DNA of 64,000 nt from Lachnospiraceae bacterium (GCA_017624835.1 JAGAMG010000052.1:1-64000), one strand, 5' to 3'; positions 8,396 to 17,211 are shown, counted from the stretch's first letter. A program made the numbers and translations. The notes: a model not told the origin generated them from the letters alone.

Positions 8396-9556
8396 ATGGC
8401 TAGAAAGAAAGCAGTCAGAAGAGAGAATGGACGAGGTACGGTAGAGAAAACAAATAGTAAGAAGAATCCGTTTAAGGCAAAGGTACCTGTGGGAACCAAG
8501 ATAGATAAGAACGGAAAAACACAGGCAGTTTATAAAACTCTTGGAACTTTCCCTACGAGAGAGGAAGCGGAGAATGCCTTGGCTGATTTTTCAAGAACTC
8601 CTTATGATATAACAAATTCCGTTAAGACATTTGCAGATTTATATGAAGCTTGGTCAAAATATTATTTCTCCACGTTAAAAGGGGATAGTTCCATGCGTAC
8701 AGTGACCAGTGCCTATGCATATTGTAGTGGACTATACGATATGCCGGTTCGTAAGATTGGTCCGGGGCATATCAGGGATGCAATGGAGCAGGGCTATGTT
8801 ATTCTTACGACTGGAAAAGATAAAGGGCAGAAAAGATATGCTTCAATAAATACGCAGGAAAGAATTAAGTCTATGTGTAATCTGATGTTTGATTATGCAT
8901 TGGAGAGAAGAATAGTTCTTACTAATCCGGCAAGGGCGTTTAAGATTGGTAATCTGTTGAATGAAATCCAGAAGAAGTCAAAGGGCAAGATACCATTTAC
9001 GCAGGAGCAGGTAAATGAGCTGTGGAAATATGTGGATGATATACCTTGGGTGGATATGGTGCTGATTGCTATGTATACCGGATTCCGTCCGCAGGAAGTG
9101 GCGATTTTGGAAACAAAGAATATCTTCTTGGATGAAAACAAGATTATCGGTGGTATTAAGACGGATAACGGCAGAGACAGAGTTGTACCTATTCATCCGG
9201 CTATTAAGTCCTTGGTAGAGAAGAGATTCATACAGGCAACGGAGCGTTATCATAGTGACCGACTTTTCAATGATCCGAAAGGTCAGCAAAGTACCAAGAT
9301 GACTTACGATATGTACAGGGGAAGATTTATGAATGTGATGAAAGAGATGGGCTTTAAGGGGCTTACGCCTCACTGTACAAGACATACATTTTCTACACAG
9401 GCAAAGCGTTGTGGTATGGATGCCGGAATTAGAAAGCGAATTATGGGACACAGTTTAGATAAGGATGTGACAGAGTGAGTATATACACATCCTACCTTTA
9501 GAGATTTGGTGCATGAGATGAATAAATTGGATTTCTCGGTTATGGAATATGTATAA
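8396..9556 (+). pseudogene. Tyrosine integrase, interrupted by an in-frame stop before the catalytic tyrosine
   Basis: A phage/ICE-type tyrosine recombinase. Residues 1-65 look like an arm-binding N-terminus, about 75-180 the core-binding domain and 195 onward the catalytic domain. Catalytic residues visible are Arg231 (GFRPQE), His326 and Arg329 (HCTRHTFS) and His352 (GHSLDKDVT). At 9476-9478 an in-frame TGA ends the reading frame. Immediately beyond it the same frame continues as VYTHPTFRDL, which contains the expected nucleophilic tyrosine (codon 9482-9484), and runs to TAA at 9554-9556. A single C-to-T change of CGA (Arg) would explain the stop. Without readthrough the product lacks the nucleophile and should be inactive. 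The ATG has an AAAGGATGG ribosome site. Confidence 0.9.
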
Positions 9557-9577
9557 GTGAATATGGTTTAGTGCTTT

Positions 9578-9609
9578 GGAGAGTAGTGAAATATCTACTC
9601 TCTATTTTT
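9578..9609 (+). terminator. Intrinsic terminator after the integrase
   Basis: GAGAGTAG and CTACTCTC pair over 8 bp around TGAAATAT and are followed by TATTTTTT. It starts about 20 bases beyond the second integrase stop. Confidence 0.8.
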
Positions 9610-9674
9610 TGCCTAAAAGCTGTAAGCGGTGCAATTTACAGAGTGAAGCACAAAGAAAGCGAGGAGCGTTATCT

Positions 9675-10316
9675 ATGAAACAAAGTACAAAAACAACTAA
9701 TCGTGCATTTATGCACAACAATATTCCTTACAGATATTGCTATGAAGAGGGTGGGATGATTGAGATTGAAAAGGACATTTATACAGGTTCTTATGAAATT
9801 ATGCCGCCTAATAAGGAAATGAAGGGAAGCTATAATTGCAAAATGACAAAGATGATTATGGAGGATATTTTACAGAAGCTTGCCGAAAAGTTTTCCTTTC
9901 AGTTTACCATTCGTAACCGTTACAGGGATAAGGATGAATACCTTGCAAGTGTGATGATTGATGAAAAGGGAACAGGGGATGCCTATAGTCACTTGAAAGA
10001 CCTTTATAATAACGTGCTTCAGGAGAATTGTGATATTGGGCATATTGAGCCAAGGATTATTGAGTCTGCCAGACGTAAGGCAAAGGAGCAGGAAAAGAAG
10101 CGTAAGGCTAAAGAGGCTATGGAGGCGGCCAAGGCTTTGGAGGAAATGACGGTTAAGCCGGGAGATGAGACGAAGACCAAGGAGCAGTTGCAAAAGGATT
10201 TGGAAAGCAGAGAGAAGCTTCCGAAGGAAGAGTCGTCAGAGGTGCTTGCAAAGTATAAAATTAGCCAGATGCAGATATTGGATTCCTATTCGCCAATGTA
10301 TGAGTTTGAGGAATAA
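9675..10316 (+). CDS. Accessory protein resembling the N-terminus of conjugative VirB4/TraE-type ATPases
   Basis: 213 residues from the ATG at 9675, which has a GAGGAG ribosome site; a longer frame upstream crosses the integrase terminator and is not used. The first 110 residues (including AFMHNNIPYRYCYEEGG and NVLQENCDIGH) look to me like the N-terminal region of VirB4-like ATPases of integrative conjugative elements. This is recognition from memory, not a search result. After CDIGH the sequence changes to a charged Lys/Glu helix (about 120-180) with no Walker motifs, so the ATPase part is absent. It may be a truncated and repurposed fragment or a separate small family. It lies between the dead integrase and the AbiE-like pair. 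Confidence 0.5.
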   Translation: MKQSTKTTNRAFMHNNIPYRYCYEEGGMIEIEKDIYTGSYEIMPPNKEMKGSYNCKMTKMIMEDILQKLAEKFSFQFTIRNRYRDKDEYLASVMIDEKGTGDAYSHLKDLYNNVLQENCDIGHIEPRIIESARRKAKEQEKKRKAKEAMEAAKALEEMTVKPGDETKTKEQLQKDLESREKLPKEESSEVLAKYKISQMQILDSYSPMYEFEE

Positions 10317-10338
10317 AGGATATAATAAAAATATTAAT

Positions 10339-10376
10339 CTAACAAAAATATTGAATACTAACAAAATATATGTTAG
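10339..10376 (+). promoter_or_regulatory. Possible operator of the AbiE-like pair
   Basis: CTAACA occurs at 10339-10344 and 10358-10363, 19 bases apart, and the inverse TGTTAG at 10371-10376. All three lie in the A/T-rich 70 bases before the regulator gene. AbiEi-type antitoxins are known to repress their own promoters through inverted repeats, so an autoregulatory operator is a reasonable guess. Confidence 0.4.
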
Positions 10377-10406
10377 GATGAAATAAAAATGTTAAAAGGT
10401 GCTTTT

Positions 10407-11366
10407 ATGAAAAAATATTTGGCTGAGATCTTCGGGTTAAACGTTAAAATTGAAAACTGGGATGGTAAGAGTAAATTGCCACTGTATTTGAGAAATAAAA
10501 GGGAATATTTTGTGCTTTCTATTGGAAATGTACAGAGTGTTTTAATGAAGAATAACTCTGACAATTTTAATGTTTCCGGTTTTGAAAAAGAAATGCAGGA
10601 AATTGAAAAATACGCTGAAATGTCAGTTATACTGTGGCTGGATGCTGTTTCCACTTATCAGAGGAATGCATTAGTTAAAAGTAGAATTCCATTCATTGTA
10701 CCAAATTCGCAGATTTTTGTACCGGAATTAGGAATGAGCCTGAAAGAATTTTGTGTAGGCAAGAGAGAAAAAGTTGAAAAAATATCTGCTGCAACACAAT
10801 TTTTGCTTCTATATTTTATTTATCAAAAGAAGCATGAAGAAAAGAGCCAGTCAGAGATAGCAGAATACCTTAATATGTCAGCCATGAATGTTAGTAGGGC
10901 TGTACAGGAGTTACAGGAACTTGGTTTGTTGGAAAGTCGAAAGGAAGGAACAAGTAAGGTAATCAAATCTGTAGCAACAGGAAAGGAACTGTATCAGCTT
11001 TCGAGTGGATATTTACAGTCACCGGTTCAGAAGAAAATTTATGTGAGTCTTAAGTATTTTGACATGGATTTACCATTTGCAGGAGAGACTGCATTGGCAA
11101 AAAGAAGTATGTTGAATTACCCGAAATGTACAGTTTTTGCTATGGATAAGAAGCTGTTAAAGGACATTCCGAAGGATGCCATAGTGGAACCAAAGCTTAT
11201 GACAGATAATGATTATGTGGAAATTGAATTATGGAAATATAATCCGTCAGTATACACATCTGATGAAATGGTAGATATCGTGTCATTGGTGCAAAGCCTT
11301 AAGGATGTGGAAGATGAACGTGTGGAAATGCAGATTGAAGAGATTATGGAGGAATACAAATGGTAA
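10407..11366 (+). CDS. AbiEi-like winged-helix protein (putative antitoxin/autoregulator)
   Basis: 319 residues from the ATG at 10407, which has AAAGGTG six bases upstream; an in-frame ATG at 10389 is a possible alternative. A winged-helix segment is clear at about 149-181: QSEIAEYLNMSAMNVSRAVQ followed by ELQELGLLES. The N-terminal third may be a nuclease- or PelA-like fold but I cannot assign it. The stop overlaps the start of the nucleotidyltransferase gene (ATGGTAA), which implies translational coupling, the typical arrangement of AbiEi/AbiEii type IV toxin-antitoxin systems. Function is inferred from context. It could also be annotated as a MarR-like regulator. Confidence 0.65.
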   Translation: MKKYLAEIFGLNVKIENWDGKSKLPLYLRNKREYFVLSIGNVQSVLMKNNSDNFNVSGFEKEMQEIEKYAEMSVILWLDAVSTYQRNALVKSRIPFIVPNSQIFVPELGMSLKEFCVGKREKVEKISAATQFLLLYFIYQKKHEEKSQSEIAEYLNMSAMNVSRAVQELQELGLLESRKEGTSKVIKSVATGKELYQLSSGYLQSPVQKKIYVSLKYFDMDLPFAGETALAKRSMLNYPKCTVFAMDKKLLKDIPKDAIVEPKLMTDNDYVEIELWKYNPSVYTSDEMVDIVSLVQSLKDVEDERVEMQIEEIMEEYKW

Positions 11367-12112
11367 TAGGATTGGAAGCTTTTAGAGAAGCATTTAAGGG
11401 GTATGAGGATTGCTATACAATTATCGGTGGCACGGCTTGTGATATTCTGATGAACAAAGCAAACCTTGATTTTAGGGCAACCAGAGATATTGATATGATT
11501 TTGTTGATTGAAAACAGATTTGAAGAGTTTGGGGAAGTATTATGGAAATTCATTAAGGATGGTGCATATAGATGTGGTTGGAAAAGTTCTGAGAAGCTGC
11601 ATTTCTATCGTTTTACTGAGCCACAGAATCCGAATTATCCAATAATGATAGAACTGTTTTCAAAAGATCCGGGGTATCAGTTACATGAGAGTGATATGGT
11701 AATCACTCCATTACATATTTCAGATGAAGTATCCAGTCTTTCGGCAATTATGTTGAATGATAACTACTATGAGTTTATGATGAGTGGAAGAAAAGTAGTG
11801 AATGGTGTGGGTGTTCTAGGAGCAGAGCATCTGATTCCGTTTAAGATGAGAGCGTGGTTAGACCTTTGCAGACGAAAAAGTGAAGGTGAGCATGTGAATT
11901 CAGCTGACATCAAGAAACATAAAAATGATGTATTCCGTTTGATGAATGTAATAAATCCTGATGAAGTAATTAGCGCTCCAGAAATGGTTAAGGATGATGT
12001 CAGACAGTTTATAGCAAGAATGCCGGAAGAACGTATCAATATGAAGAATATTGGGCTTGATATGGAATTGGATGTAGCATTACATACATTGGAAAATATG
12101 TATTTGGCATAG
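11360..12112 (+). CDS. AbiEii-like nucleotidyltransferase (putative toxin)
   Basis: 250 residues. IIGGTACDIL (21-30) followed by RATRDIDMI (39-47) gives the nucleotidyltransferase pattern of a GG loop and two metal-binding aspartates (Asp43 and Asp45), as in the AbiEii/AbiGii toxin superfamily. Members transfer nucleotides to tRNA or other targets and stop growth, but the target here is unknown. The start codon overlaps the end of the upstream winged-helix gene. A 100-bp repeat unit begins 16 bases after its stop. The gene appears intact. Confidence 0.7.
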   Translation: MVIGLEAFREAFKGYEDCYTIIGGTACDILMNKANLDFRATRDIDMILLIENRFEEFGEVLWKFIKDGAYRCGWKSSEKLHFYRFTEPQNPNYPIMIELFSKDPGYQLHESDMVITPLHISDEVSSLSAIMLNDNYYEFMMSGRKVVNGVGVLGAEHLIPFKMRAWLDLCRRKSEGEHVNSADIKKHKNDVFRLMNVINPDEVISAPEMVKDDVRQFIARMPEERINMKNIGLDMELDVALHTLENMYLA

Positions 12113-12127
12113 ATTATATGCTTTGAG

Positions 12128-12230
12128 TTAAAAGTTAGGTGATTTTGCACTGAAGATTTAAATGGAAAACATAAAAGTTTACATTCTCGCTTAAAATAAC
12201 AAAAATTTAAGCGAGAACGTAAAGCGTAAT
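12128..12230 (+). repeat. Island direct repeat, copy 1
   Basis: About 100 bp with roughly 85% identity by eye to the copy at 12883-12986. It contains a perfect 12-bp inverted repeat TTCTCGCTTAAA/TTTAAGCGAGAA (12184-12195 and 12206-12217) and a GGTGATTTTGCAC motif near its start. It lies 16 bases downstream of the intact nucleotidyltransferase gene. Confidence 0.85.
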
Positions 12231-12298
12231 TAAAGAAATTGTACTGATTGCGGCAGGTGCTGCATCTCTGATTCGAACCATTGTGTTAATGGCATATT

Positions 12299-12818
12299 GA
12301 TACCACGGTTAAGGAATTACCATTGAATGAAAATGATGCTGAAAGAATTATATCGGAAATATGTTCAATTCCTCTTGAAGATGGCGTGACTTTCAGTATT
12401 ACATCAGTAACCAATATTATGACGGATTTTGAATATCCGGGAATCAGAATGATATTAGAAGCAAAACTGGACCGGATGCGACAGAGTATAAAACTTGATA
12501 TTTCTACAGATGATGTTATTACACCGTCTGCTGTGGAATATGAATATAAGCTGATGTTTGAGGATAGAACAATTTCACTTCTTACATATAATACTGAAAC
12601 GTTGCTTGCGGAAAAGGTACAGACAATTTTTACAAGGGGTATTGCCAATACCAGAATGAGAGATTTTTATGATGTATATGGCATTGTGAAGATGAACGCA
12701 GAGAAAATTGACAAGGATGTTCTGAAAGAAGAACTTTTTCGTTGGTGATTTACAGTGGGACGAAGTAATATGTGATGTGTTGAAGACAATAGATGAATAT
12801 AGATTAATGTATTTTTAG
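12299..12818 (+). pseudogene. Remnant of a second AbiEii-type nucleotidyltransferase
   Basis: The frame from 12299 reads DTTVKELPLNENDAERII and continues with features typical of AbiEii proteins, including YEYKLMFEDRTI, LLAEKVQTI and MRDFYDVYG, up to a stop at 12746-12748. The N-terminal half with the GG and DxD catalytic motifs is absent, and a stop lies directly upstream at 12287-12289. After the stop, one frame over, the sequence continues as GDLQWDEVICDVLKTIDEY and ends at 12818, so a one-base shift truncates the C-terminus. It therefore carries at least two lesions. The remnant sits between the two copies of the 100-bp repeat. Confidence 0.75.
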
Positions 12819-12825
12819 TGTTTTC

Positions 12826-12867
12826 TTGCAGTTTTGGCAAAAATGATAAAAATTGCCGAAACTGCAA
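12826..12867. other. Long hairpin behind the nucleotidyltransferase remnant
   Basis: TTGCAGTTTTGGCAA (12826-12840) pairs with TTGCCGAAACTGCAA (12853-12867), a 15-bp stem with one G-T wobble and a 12-base A-rich loop. There is no good T run; it may be a weak terminator or a recombination-related palindrome. Confidence 0.6.
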
Positions 12868-12882
12868 TTTATATGTTTTCAT

Positions 12883-12986
12883 TTAAAAGTTTGGTGATTT
12901 TGCACCGAAGTTTAAAATGAAAACAATAAAAACTTTACATTCTCGCTTAAATAATTGCGTCTTTAAGCGAGAGGGTAAAGGATAAT
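12883..12986 (+). repeat. Island direct repeat, copy 2
   Basis: Second copy of the unit at 12128-12230, with an 11-bp perfect inverted repeat TCTCGCTTAAA/TTTAAGCGAGA (12941-12951 and 12962-12972) and GGTGATTTTGCACC near its start. It ends two bases before the ABC transporter stop codon on the other strand, so it marks the right edge of the accessory island. Confidence 0.85.
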
Positions 12987-12988
12987 CT

Positions 12989-14719
12989 TTATTCCATACT
13001 TTGTATCTGCTGCATCCGATAATAAATGCCCTCTTGGGCGATTAATTCCCCGTGGGTTCCCTGTTCTACAATTTCCCCTTCATGAATAACCAATATCAAG
13101 TCTGCATCACGAATTGTGGAAAGTCTGTGGGCTATGGCTACAATGGTTCGCTTGCCTGCCAGATTTTGAATGGCATGCTGAATCTGGCGTTCGGTTTCCA
13201 CATCCACGGAGGCGGTTGCTTCATCCAAAATAATAATGGGTGATTTGCGAAGAATTGCCCTTGCAATAGCCACTCGTTGTTTTTGTCCACCGGAAAGTCG
13301 CAAACCTCGTTCACCTACAGGTGTTTCATACTGTTGGGGCATATGTAATATGTCCTCATGTATGTTGGCAGCTTTTGCCGCTGCCTGAATCTCTTCTAAG
13401 CTCGCATCAGGCTGGGCATAACCGATGTTTTCAGCGATAGTTCCATTGAAAAGAAAGGTATCCTGAAGTACCGGAGAAATATTCTGCCTTAGGCTTTCCA
13501 GTGTAACCTTTTTGATATCCTTTCCATCAATTAAAATCCTTCCGGTTATGGGGTCATAAAAGCGGGAGATTAATTGTGTAATCGTTGTTTTTCCTACTCC
13601 GGTAGGGCCTACCAGGGCAATCATCATTCCCGGCTTGCAGGAGAAGGAAAGATTTTTTAGTACGGGGATTTCATTACTGTAATGGAAGTTTACATTTTCG
13701 AAGGTAATTGCACCTTCCACCTTACCAATATCAGTTGCATCTTCAGCATTTACAATGGCGGAAGGTGTATCCAAAATCAAAGTAACTCGTTCCGCACCGG
13801 CAAGGGATTGTTGCAGGTTTTCCAACAACGTGGCAAGTCCGGAGACCGGAGCATAAAACAAGGATAAGTATAATACGAAGGCAACAATGTCTTCTACGGA
13901 AAGCTGATTCTGATAAGCCAGATACCCACCAAAAAATACCACTAAAATTGTTCCCGCAGAAGAGAGAAATTCCACACAGGGATGGAAGAGTGCGCTGGCG
14001 CGAAGGGCGCGGAGCATGGCTCTTACCTGTTCGAAATTCTTTTCCTTGATACGCTGATTCTCATAGGATTCCTGGCCGAATGATTGGATTTCATGGAGAC
14101 CGGATAAATTGTCCTGAAGCTGTGCATTCAGTTCTCCCATACATTTCTGGGAAGCCTTAAAGAATGGTCGAACTTTTTTGGAAAAAATCACTCCGGAAAA
14201 TAAAATCAGAGGAATGGGACAGCAGGTAATCAATGCCAGCTTCCAATTGATGGAAAGCAGAATGGCAAGGACGCCCCCAAAGGTTACCAGGTTTGTAATA
14301 ATATCCGGTATCATATGAGCGTAGAGAAGCTCAAAATCCCTGGTATCATTCACAATACGGCTCATTAAATCACCGGTTTGTTTATCGTGAAAAAAGCCCA
14401 AATCTAAACTTTGTAATTTATGATACATACGGCTTCGTAAATCGCCTACAAGATACCAGGCTGCTTTATGGGCAAGGTAATTGCTTAAAAAACGAAAAAC
14501 GATACGGAACAAATATAGAATTAATAATATTACAGCCAGCTGCATAATGGTTGTTAATGCAGCGTTCTCCATTTCGGCGCTTACTATGCCTGTCATAGTG
14601 GAAAGCACCTTGGGGGCTGCAAGATTAATTCCTGTTAGGCATAGTGTGGACAGAATTGCCAATACATAGAGCCCCTTATATCTGGTCGCTTCTTTTGTAA
14701 GTTTCCATAACATTTTCAT
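12989..14719 (-). CDS. ABC exporter, fused membrane and ATPase domains
   Basis: 576 residues. A type IV exporter half-transporter (MsbA/LmrA-like): six membrane segments in residues 15-300, then a nucleotide-binding domain with Walker A GPTGVGKTT, signature LSGGQKQR and Walker B IIILDEATAS. It should work as a homodimer or with a partner; no partner gene is adjacent, and the substrate cannot be read from sequence. The start is chosen at 14719 because a GGGAGA ribosome site lies about nine bases upstream; a second ATG two codons later is less well placed. The gene is read alone on the minus strand behind the terminator of the HD-GYP gene, and its 3' end abuts the accessory island. Confidence 0.92.
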   Translation of the reverse strand: MKMLWKLTKEATRYKGLYVLAILSTLCLTGINLAAPKVLSTMTGIVSAEMENAALTTIMQLAVILLILYLFRIVFRFLSNYLAHKAAWYLVGDLRSRMYHKLQSLDLGFFHDKQTGDLMSRIVNDTRDFELLYAHMIPDIITNLVTFGGVLAILLSINWKLALITCCPIPLILFSGVIFSKKVRPFFKASQKCMGELNAQLQDNLSGLHEIQSFGQESYENQRIKEKNFEQVRAMLRALRASALFHPCVEFLSSAGTILVVFFGGYLAYQNQLSVEDIVAFVLYLSLFYAPVSGLATLLENLQQSLAGAERVTLILDTPSAIVNAEDATDIGKVEGAITFENVNFHYSNEIPVLKNLSFSCKPGMMIALVGPTGVGKTTITQLISRFYDPITGRILIDGKDIKKVTLESLRQNISPVLQDTFLFNGTIAENIGYAQPDASLEEIQAAAKAANIHEDILHMPQQYETPVGERGLRLSGGQKQRVAIARAILRKSPIIILDEATASVDVETERQIQHAIQNLAGKRTIVAIAHRLSTIRDADLILVIHEGEIVEQGTHGELIAQEGIYYRMQQIQSME

Positions 14720-14755
14720 TTGCTTTATCTCCCTATATATTTTTGAACTTTTAAG

Positions 14756-14804
14756 AAAAAAGCTCTAATCCATTCCAAATTAATATGGAGATTAGAGCTT
14801 TTTT
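14756..14804. terminator. Bidirectional terminator between HD-GYP and ABC genes
   Basis: AAAAAAGCTCTAATC and GATTAGAGCTTTTTT form a 15-bp stem around a 19-base loop. It ends transcription of the minus-strand HD-GYP gene and isolates the ABC transporter gene. Confidence 0.9.
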
Positions 14805-14812
14805 ATTCCGTA

Positions 14813-15865
14813 TTATGCAGTATGACTGTCGGCATGTCCGGAGCAGGTAGAAGAGAAATCCTGATTGGTAAGTAAATCGGTAATGGTAACATTTAAGGTT
14901 TTCTGGAGATTAATAATATTACCGTTTTCCAATCTTACAATAGGCCTGTTCAGGAATTCCTCGTTATTTTTAATAACCTGTGCTGTGTGACCGGTAGAGA
15001 GCACTACTGAAGTACCTACAGGATAGGGGGCTACATGTTTAATGAAGGCTTCCAAAACAGCTTTATCAAACATGGTTCCGACATGTGCCATAAGATATTC
15101 CAAAGCATCACCGGGATTCAAGGGTTCCTTATAGATTCGTCTTGCAGTTAAGGCATCATATACATCGGCAATATGAATGATTTTTGCAAATAAATGGATT
15201 TTATCGGAGGTTAATCCCCGAGGATATCCGGTTCCATCTTCGTTTTCATGGTGTGAATATACGGCATTTCTTACAGTAGAAGAGACATTTTCATTATTCT
15301 TTAGGATATCATAGCCATAACGGGGATGCTTTTGAATCTCTTCAAATTCATCCAAGGTAAGGATATCAGGCTTGTTTAATATTTCCTTAGGAACACAGGT
15401 CTTTCCAATATCATGCAACAGGGCAGCTTTGGATAGATTGCGAAGCTGTTCATCGCTTAGTCCCAATGCGATTCCTGTAATAACGGAAAGGATGTCCACA
15501 TTTACACTATGTAAATAGGTATAATTATCATAGGTACTTAAATTTACAGTTTCCATCAGCATGGATTCACTGCAACGAATTTCATCAACGATTTCATTGG
15601 CAAGATATATGCACTTGTCAATGTTAAGACGTTTTAACGCATTAAGCGCAGTACGTCTGGTATGTTCGGAAATCAGTTCATTGTGAATGGCAACTTCATT
15701 ATCCTCATAGATGTAAAGTCCATGATAATCTAATTGTTGGATTCTTTTCACATTATGCAGAGTTAATTTGTGATTGGCACGCAACAGAATATTATCATTA
15801 TCATCATAGAGGGTTGTTGCAAGTACCATATCAGGTATTAGTTCATTTTTCTTTATATATCTCAT
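14813..15865 (-). CDS. HD-GYP domain protein, cyclic di-GMP phosphodiesterase
   Basis: 350 residues, soluble. After an N-terminal 100-residue domain comes an HD-GYP domain with HDIGK (151-155) and HHENEDGTGYP (205-215), both complete, so hydrolysis of cyclic di-GMP is likely. A C-terminal 60-residue stretch is shared with the second HD-GYP protein in this window, whose N-terminus also aligns. The ATG at 15865 is the first methionine; the nearest strong ribosome site (AAGGAGAG, 15893-15900) is about 27 bases upstream, so a non-ATG start a few codons earlier cannot be excluded. The gene has its own promoter. Confidence 0.9.
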   Translation of the reverse strand: MRYIKKNELIPDMVLATTLYDDNDNILLRANHKLTLHNVKRIQQLDYHGLYIYEDNEVAIHNELISEHTRRTALNALKRLNIDKCIYLANEIVDEIRCSESMLMETVNLSTYDNYTYLHSVNVDILSVITGIALGLSDEQLRNLSKAALLHDIGKTCVPKEILNKPDILTLDEFEEIQKHPRYGYDILKNNENVSSTVRNAVYSHHENEDGTGYPRGLTSDKIHLFAKIIHIADVYDALTARRIYKEPLNPGDALEYLMAHVGTMFDKAVLEAFIKHVAPYPVGTSVVLSTGHTAQVIKNNEEFLNRPIVRLENGNIINLQKTLNVTITDLLTNQDFSSTCSGHADSHTA

Positions 15866-15908
15866 TACTTTGTTTGGGTGAATCCCAAAGCTCTCTCCTT
15901 AAAGTGGT

Positions 15909-15918
15909 CAACCGGTTG
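15909..15918. other. Perfect 10-bp palindrome CAACCGGTTG in the HD-GYP leader
   Basis: It lies about 20 bases downstream of the putative promoter -10 box and upstream of the ribosome site, a position that would suit an operator. No matching regulator is known to me. Confidence 0.3.
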
Positions 15919-15938
15919 CACACCTAACTGCCATGATA

Positions 15939-15967
15939 AGTATATCAAAGACAAAAAAACTTTTGAA
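15939..15967 (-). promoter_or_regulatory. Putative sigma-A promoter of the HD-GYP gene
   Basis: On the minus strand TTCAAA (15962-15967), a 17-base spacer and TATACT (15939-15944), about 75 bases upstream of the ATG. Confidence 0.6.
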
Positions 15968-15986
15968 TAGGAAATATGACATATTT

Positions 15987-17165
15987 TTACTTACTTCCCA
16001 ATCGATATTTGAAATCCTGATAAACAAATCGTGCCAGTAATTCTAAGGAACCGTTTTCATGTATTACCCAAATATCCGGTAGAGGCATACCATTAAAGGT
16101 ATTGTTTTTGCAGGTGGAGTAGATTGCCATATCTTCAAAAAGAAGCGTATCCCCCTCTTGTAATGGAGTGTCAAAGCTAAAGTCTCCGATAATGTCTCCT
16201 GCCAGACAGGTAGGCCCACCAAGACGATAGGTATATGGTTTTTCAGAAGGCTTACCGGCATTGTATAAAGGAGGCGTATAAGGCATTTCTATTACATCCG
16301 GTGTATGGCAGGCAGCGGACATATCAAGGATGGCAATTTGGGTATCCTTATTCTGTATCGTATCTAAGACACGAGTATACAAATAGCCTGCATTTAAAGC
16401 AACCGCTTCGCCGGGCTCTAAATAAATTTCTAAATTATACTTTTCTTTTATAGTTAAAATACATTTTTTTAGTAAATTCAAATCATAGTCGGGACGGGTA
16501 ATGTGATGCCCGCCCCCCATGTTTAACCATTTTATTTGATGAAGATAGGTACCAAATTTTTCTTCCACGGCAGATAGAGTTACTGCAAGGGCATCAGAAT
16601 CCTGTTCACAAAGAGTGTGAAAATGAATACCATCAAGAATCCCAATTAAATCAGGTGTCATAGAAGCCTGCCATTGTGCCAGGGTAGTGCCCAGACGACT
16701 GCCGGGAGCACAGGGGTCATAGATTTCATGACCTTCCTGAGTGGAGCATTCCGGATTAATACGAATACCAATTTCTTTCCCGGCATCTTTGGCTCTAAAG
16801 CCATATTTTTTTAATTGGGAAGGACTGTTAAATACAATATGGTCTGCGTATTTTAACAGCTCTACAAATTCCTGTTCCTTGTAAGCAGCACAAAAAACAT
16901 GGCATTCCTTGCCCGGCATCTGCTCAGCTCCCAGACGCGCCTCATAAAGTCCGCTTGCTTCCGTACCGGCAAGATAGGGAGCAATAGCGGGATAGAGGTC
17001 GTAATTGGAGAAGGCTTTTTGTGCAAGTAGTACCTTACAGCCTGTGTCATCCTGTAGCTTTTTTAGGATTCGGCAGTTGTTTAATAGAGCTGCTTCGTCC
17101 AGAATATAACAGGGGCTGGGGAGGCGGGTATTTAAAATTTTGTCCTGTGCTTTCGTTTTTTCCAA
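15987..17165 (-). CDS. nspC: Carboxynorspermidine/carboxyspermidine decarboxylase
   Basis: 392 residues, a PLP-dependent fold III decarboxylase. It removes the carboxyl group from carboxy(nor)spermidine to give (nor)spermidine. The PLP lysine is Lys50 in KVLLAQKAFS; HFHTLCEQDSDAL, GGGHHITRPDYD and LEPGEAV are typical of NspC. The start is a TTG at 17165 with AAGGAG nine bases upstream; no better ATG exists nearby. It is the last gene of the operon and starts 46 bases after the dehydrogenase that makes its substrate. With putrescine from SpeA and SpeB the product should be spermidine. Confidence 0.92.
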   Translation of the reverse strand: MEKTKAQDKILNTRLPSPCYILDEAALLNNCRILKKLQDDTGCKVLLAQKAFSNYDLYPAIAPYLAGTEASGLYEARLGAEQMPGKECHVFCAAYKEQEFVELLKYADHIVFNSPSQLKKYGFRAKDAGKEIGIRINPECSTQEGHEIYDPCAPGSRLGTTLAQWQASMTPDLIGILDGIHFHTLCEQDSDALAVTLSAVEEKFGTYLHQIKWLNMGGGHHITRPDYDLNLLKKCILTIKEKYNLEIYLEPGEAVALNAGYLYTRVLDTIQNKDTQIAILDMSAACHTPDVIEMPYTPPLYNAGKPSEKPYTYRLGGPTCLAGDIIGDFSFDTPLQEGDTLLFEDMAIYSTCKNNTFNGMPLPDIWVIHENGSLELLARFVYQDFKYRLGSK

Positions 17166-17211
17166 GGTAGGATACTCCTTTTCTTTTTAGGTTCTGATAC
17201 TGGAAGAAGAA

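Noticed and set aside
9476-9478. TGA in the integrase as selenocysteine
   Set aside because: The family has Arg or another non-Cys residue here and no selenocysteine insertion hairpin was noticed downstream.
12128-12230. Integron attC site
   Set aside because: No GTTRRRY ends and no integron-type integrase; only the gene-plus-palindrome layout is similar.
12258-12295. tRNA T-loop-like GGTTCGAATC on the minus strand
   Set aside because: No T-stem, anticodon arm or acceptor stem can be formed around it; taken as chance.
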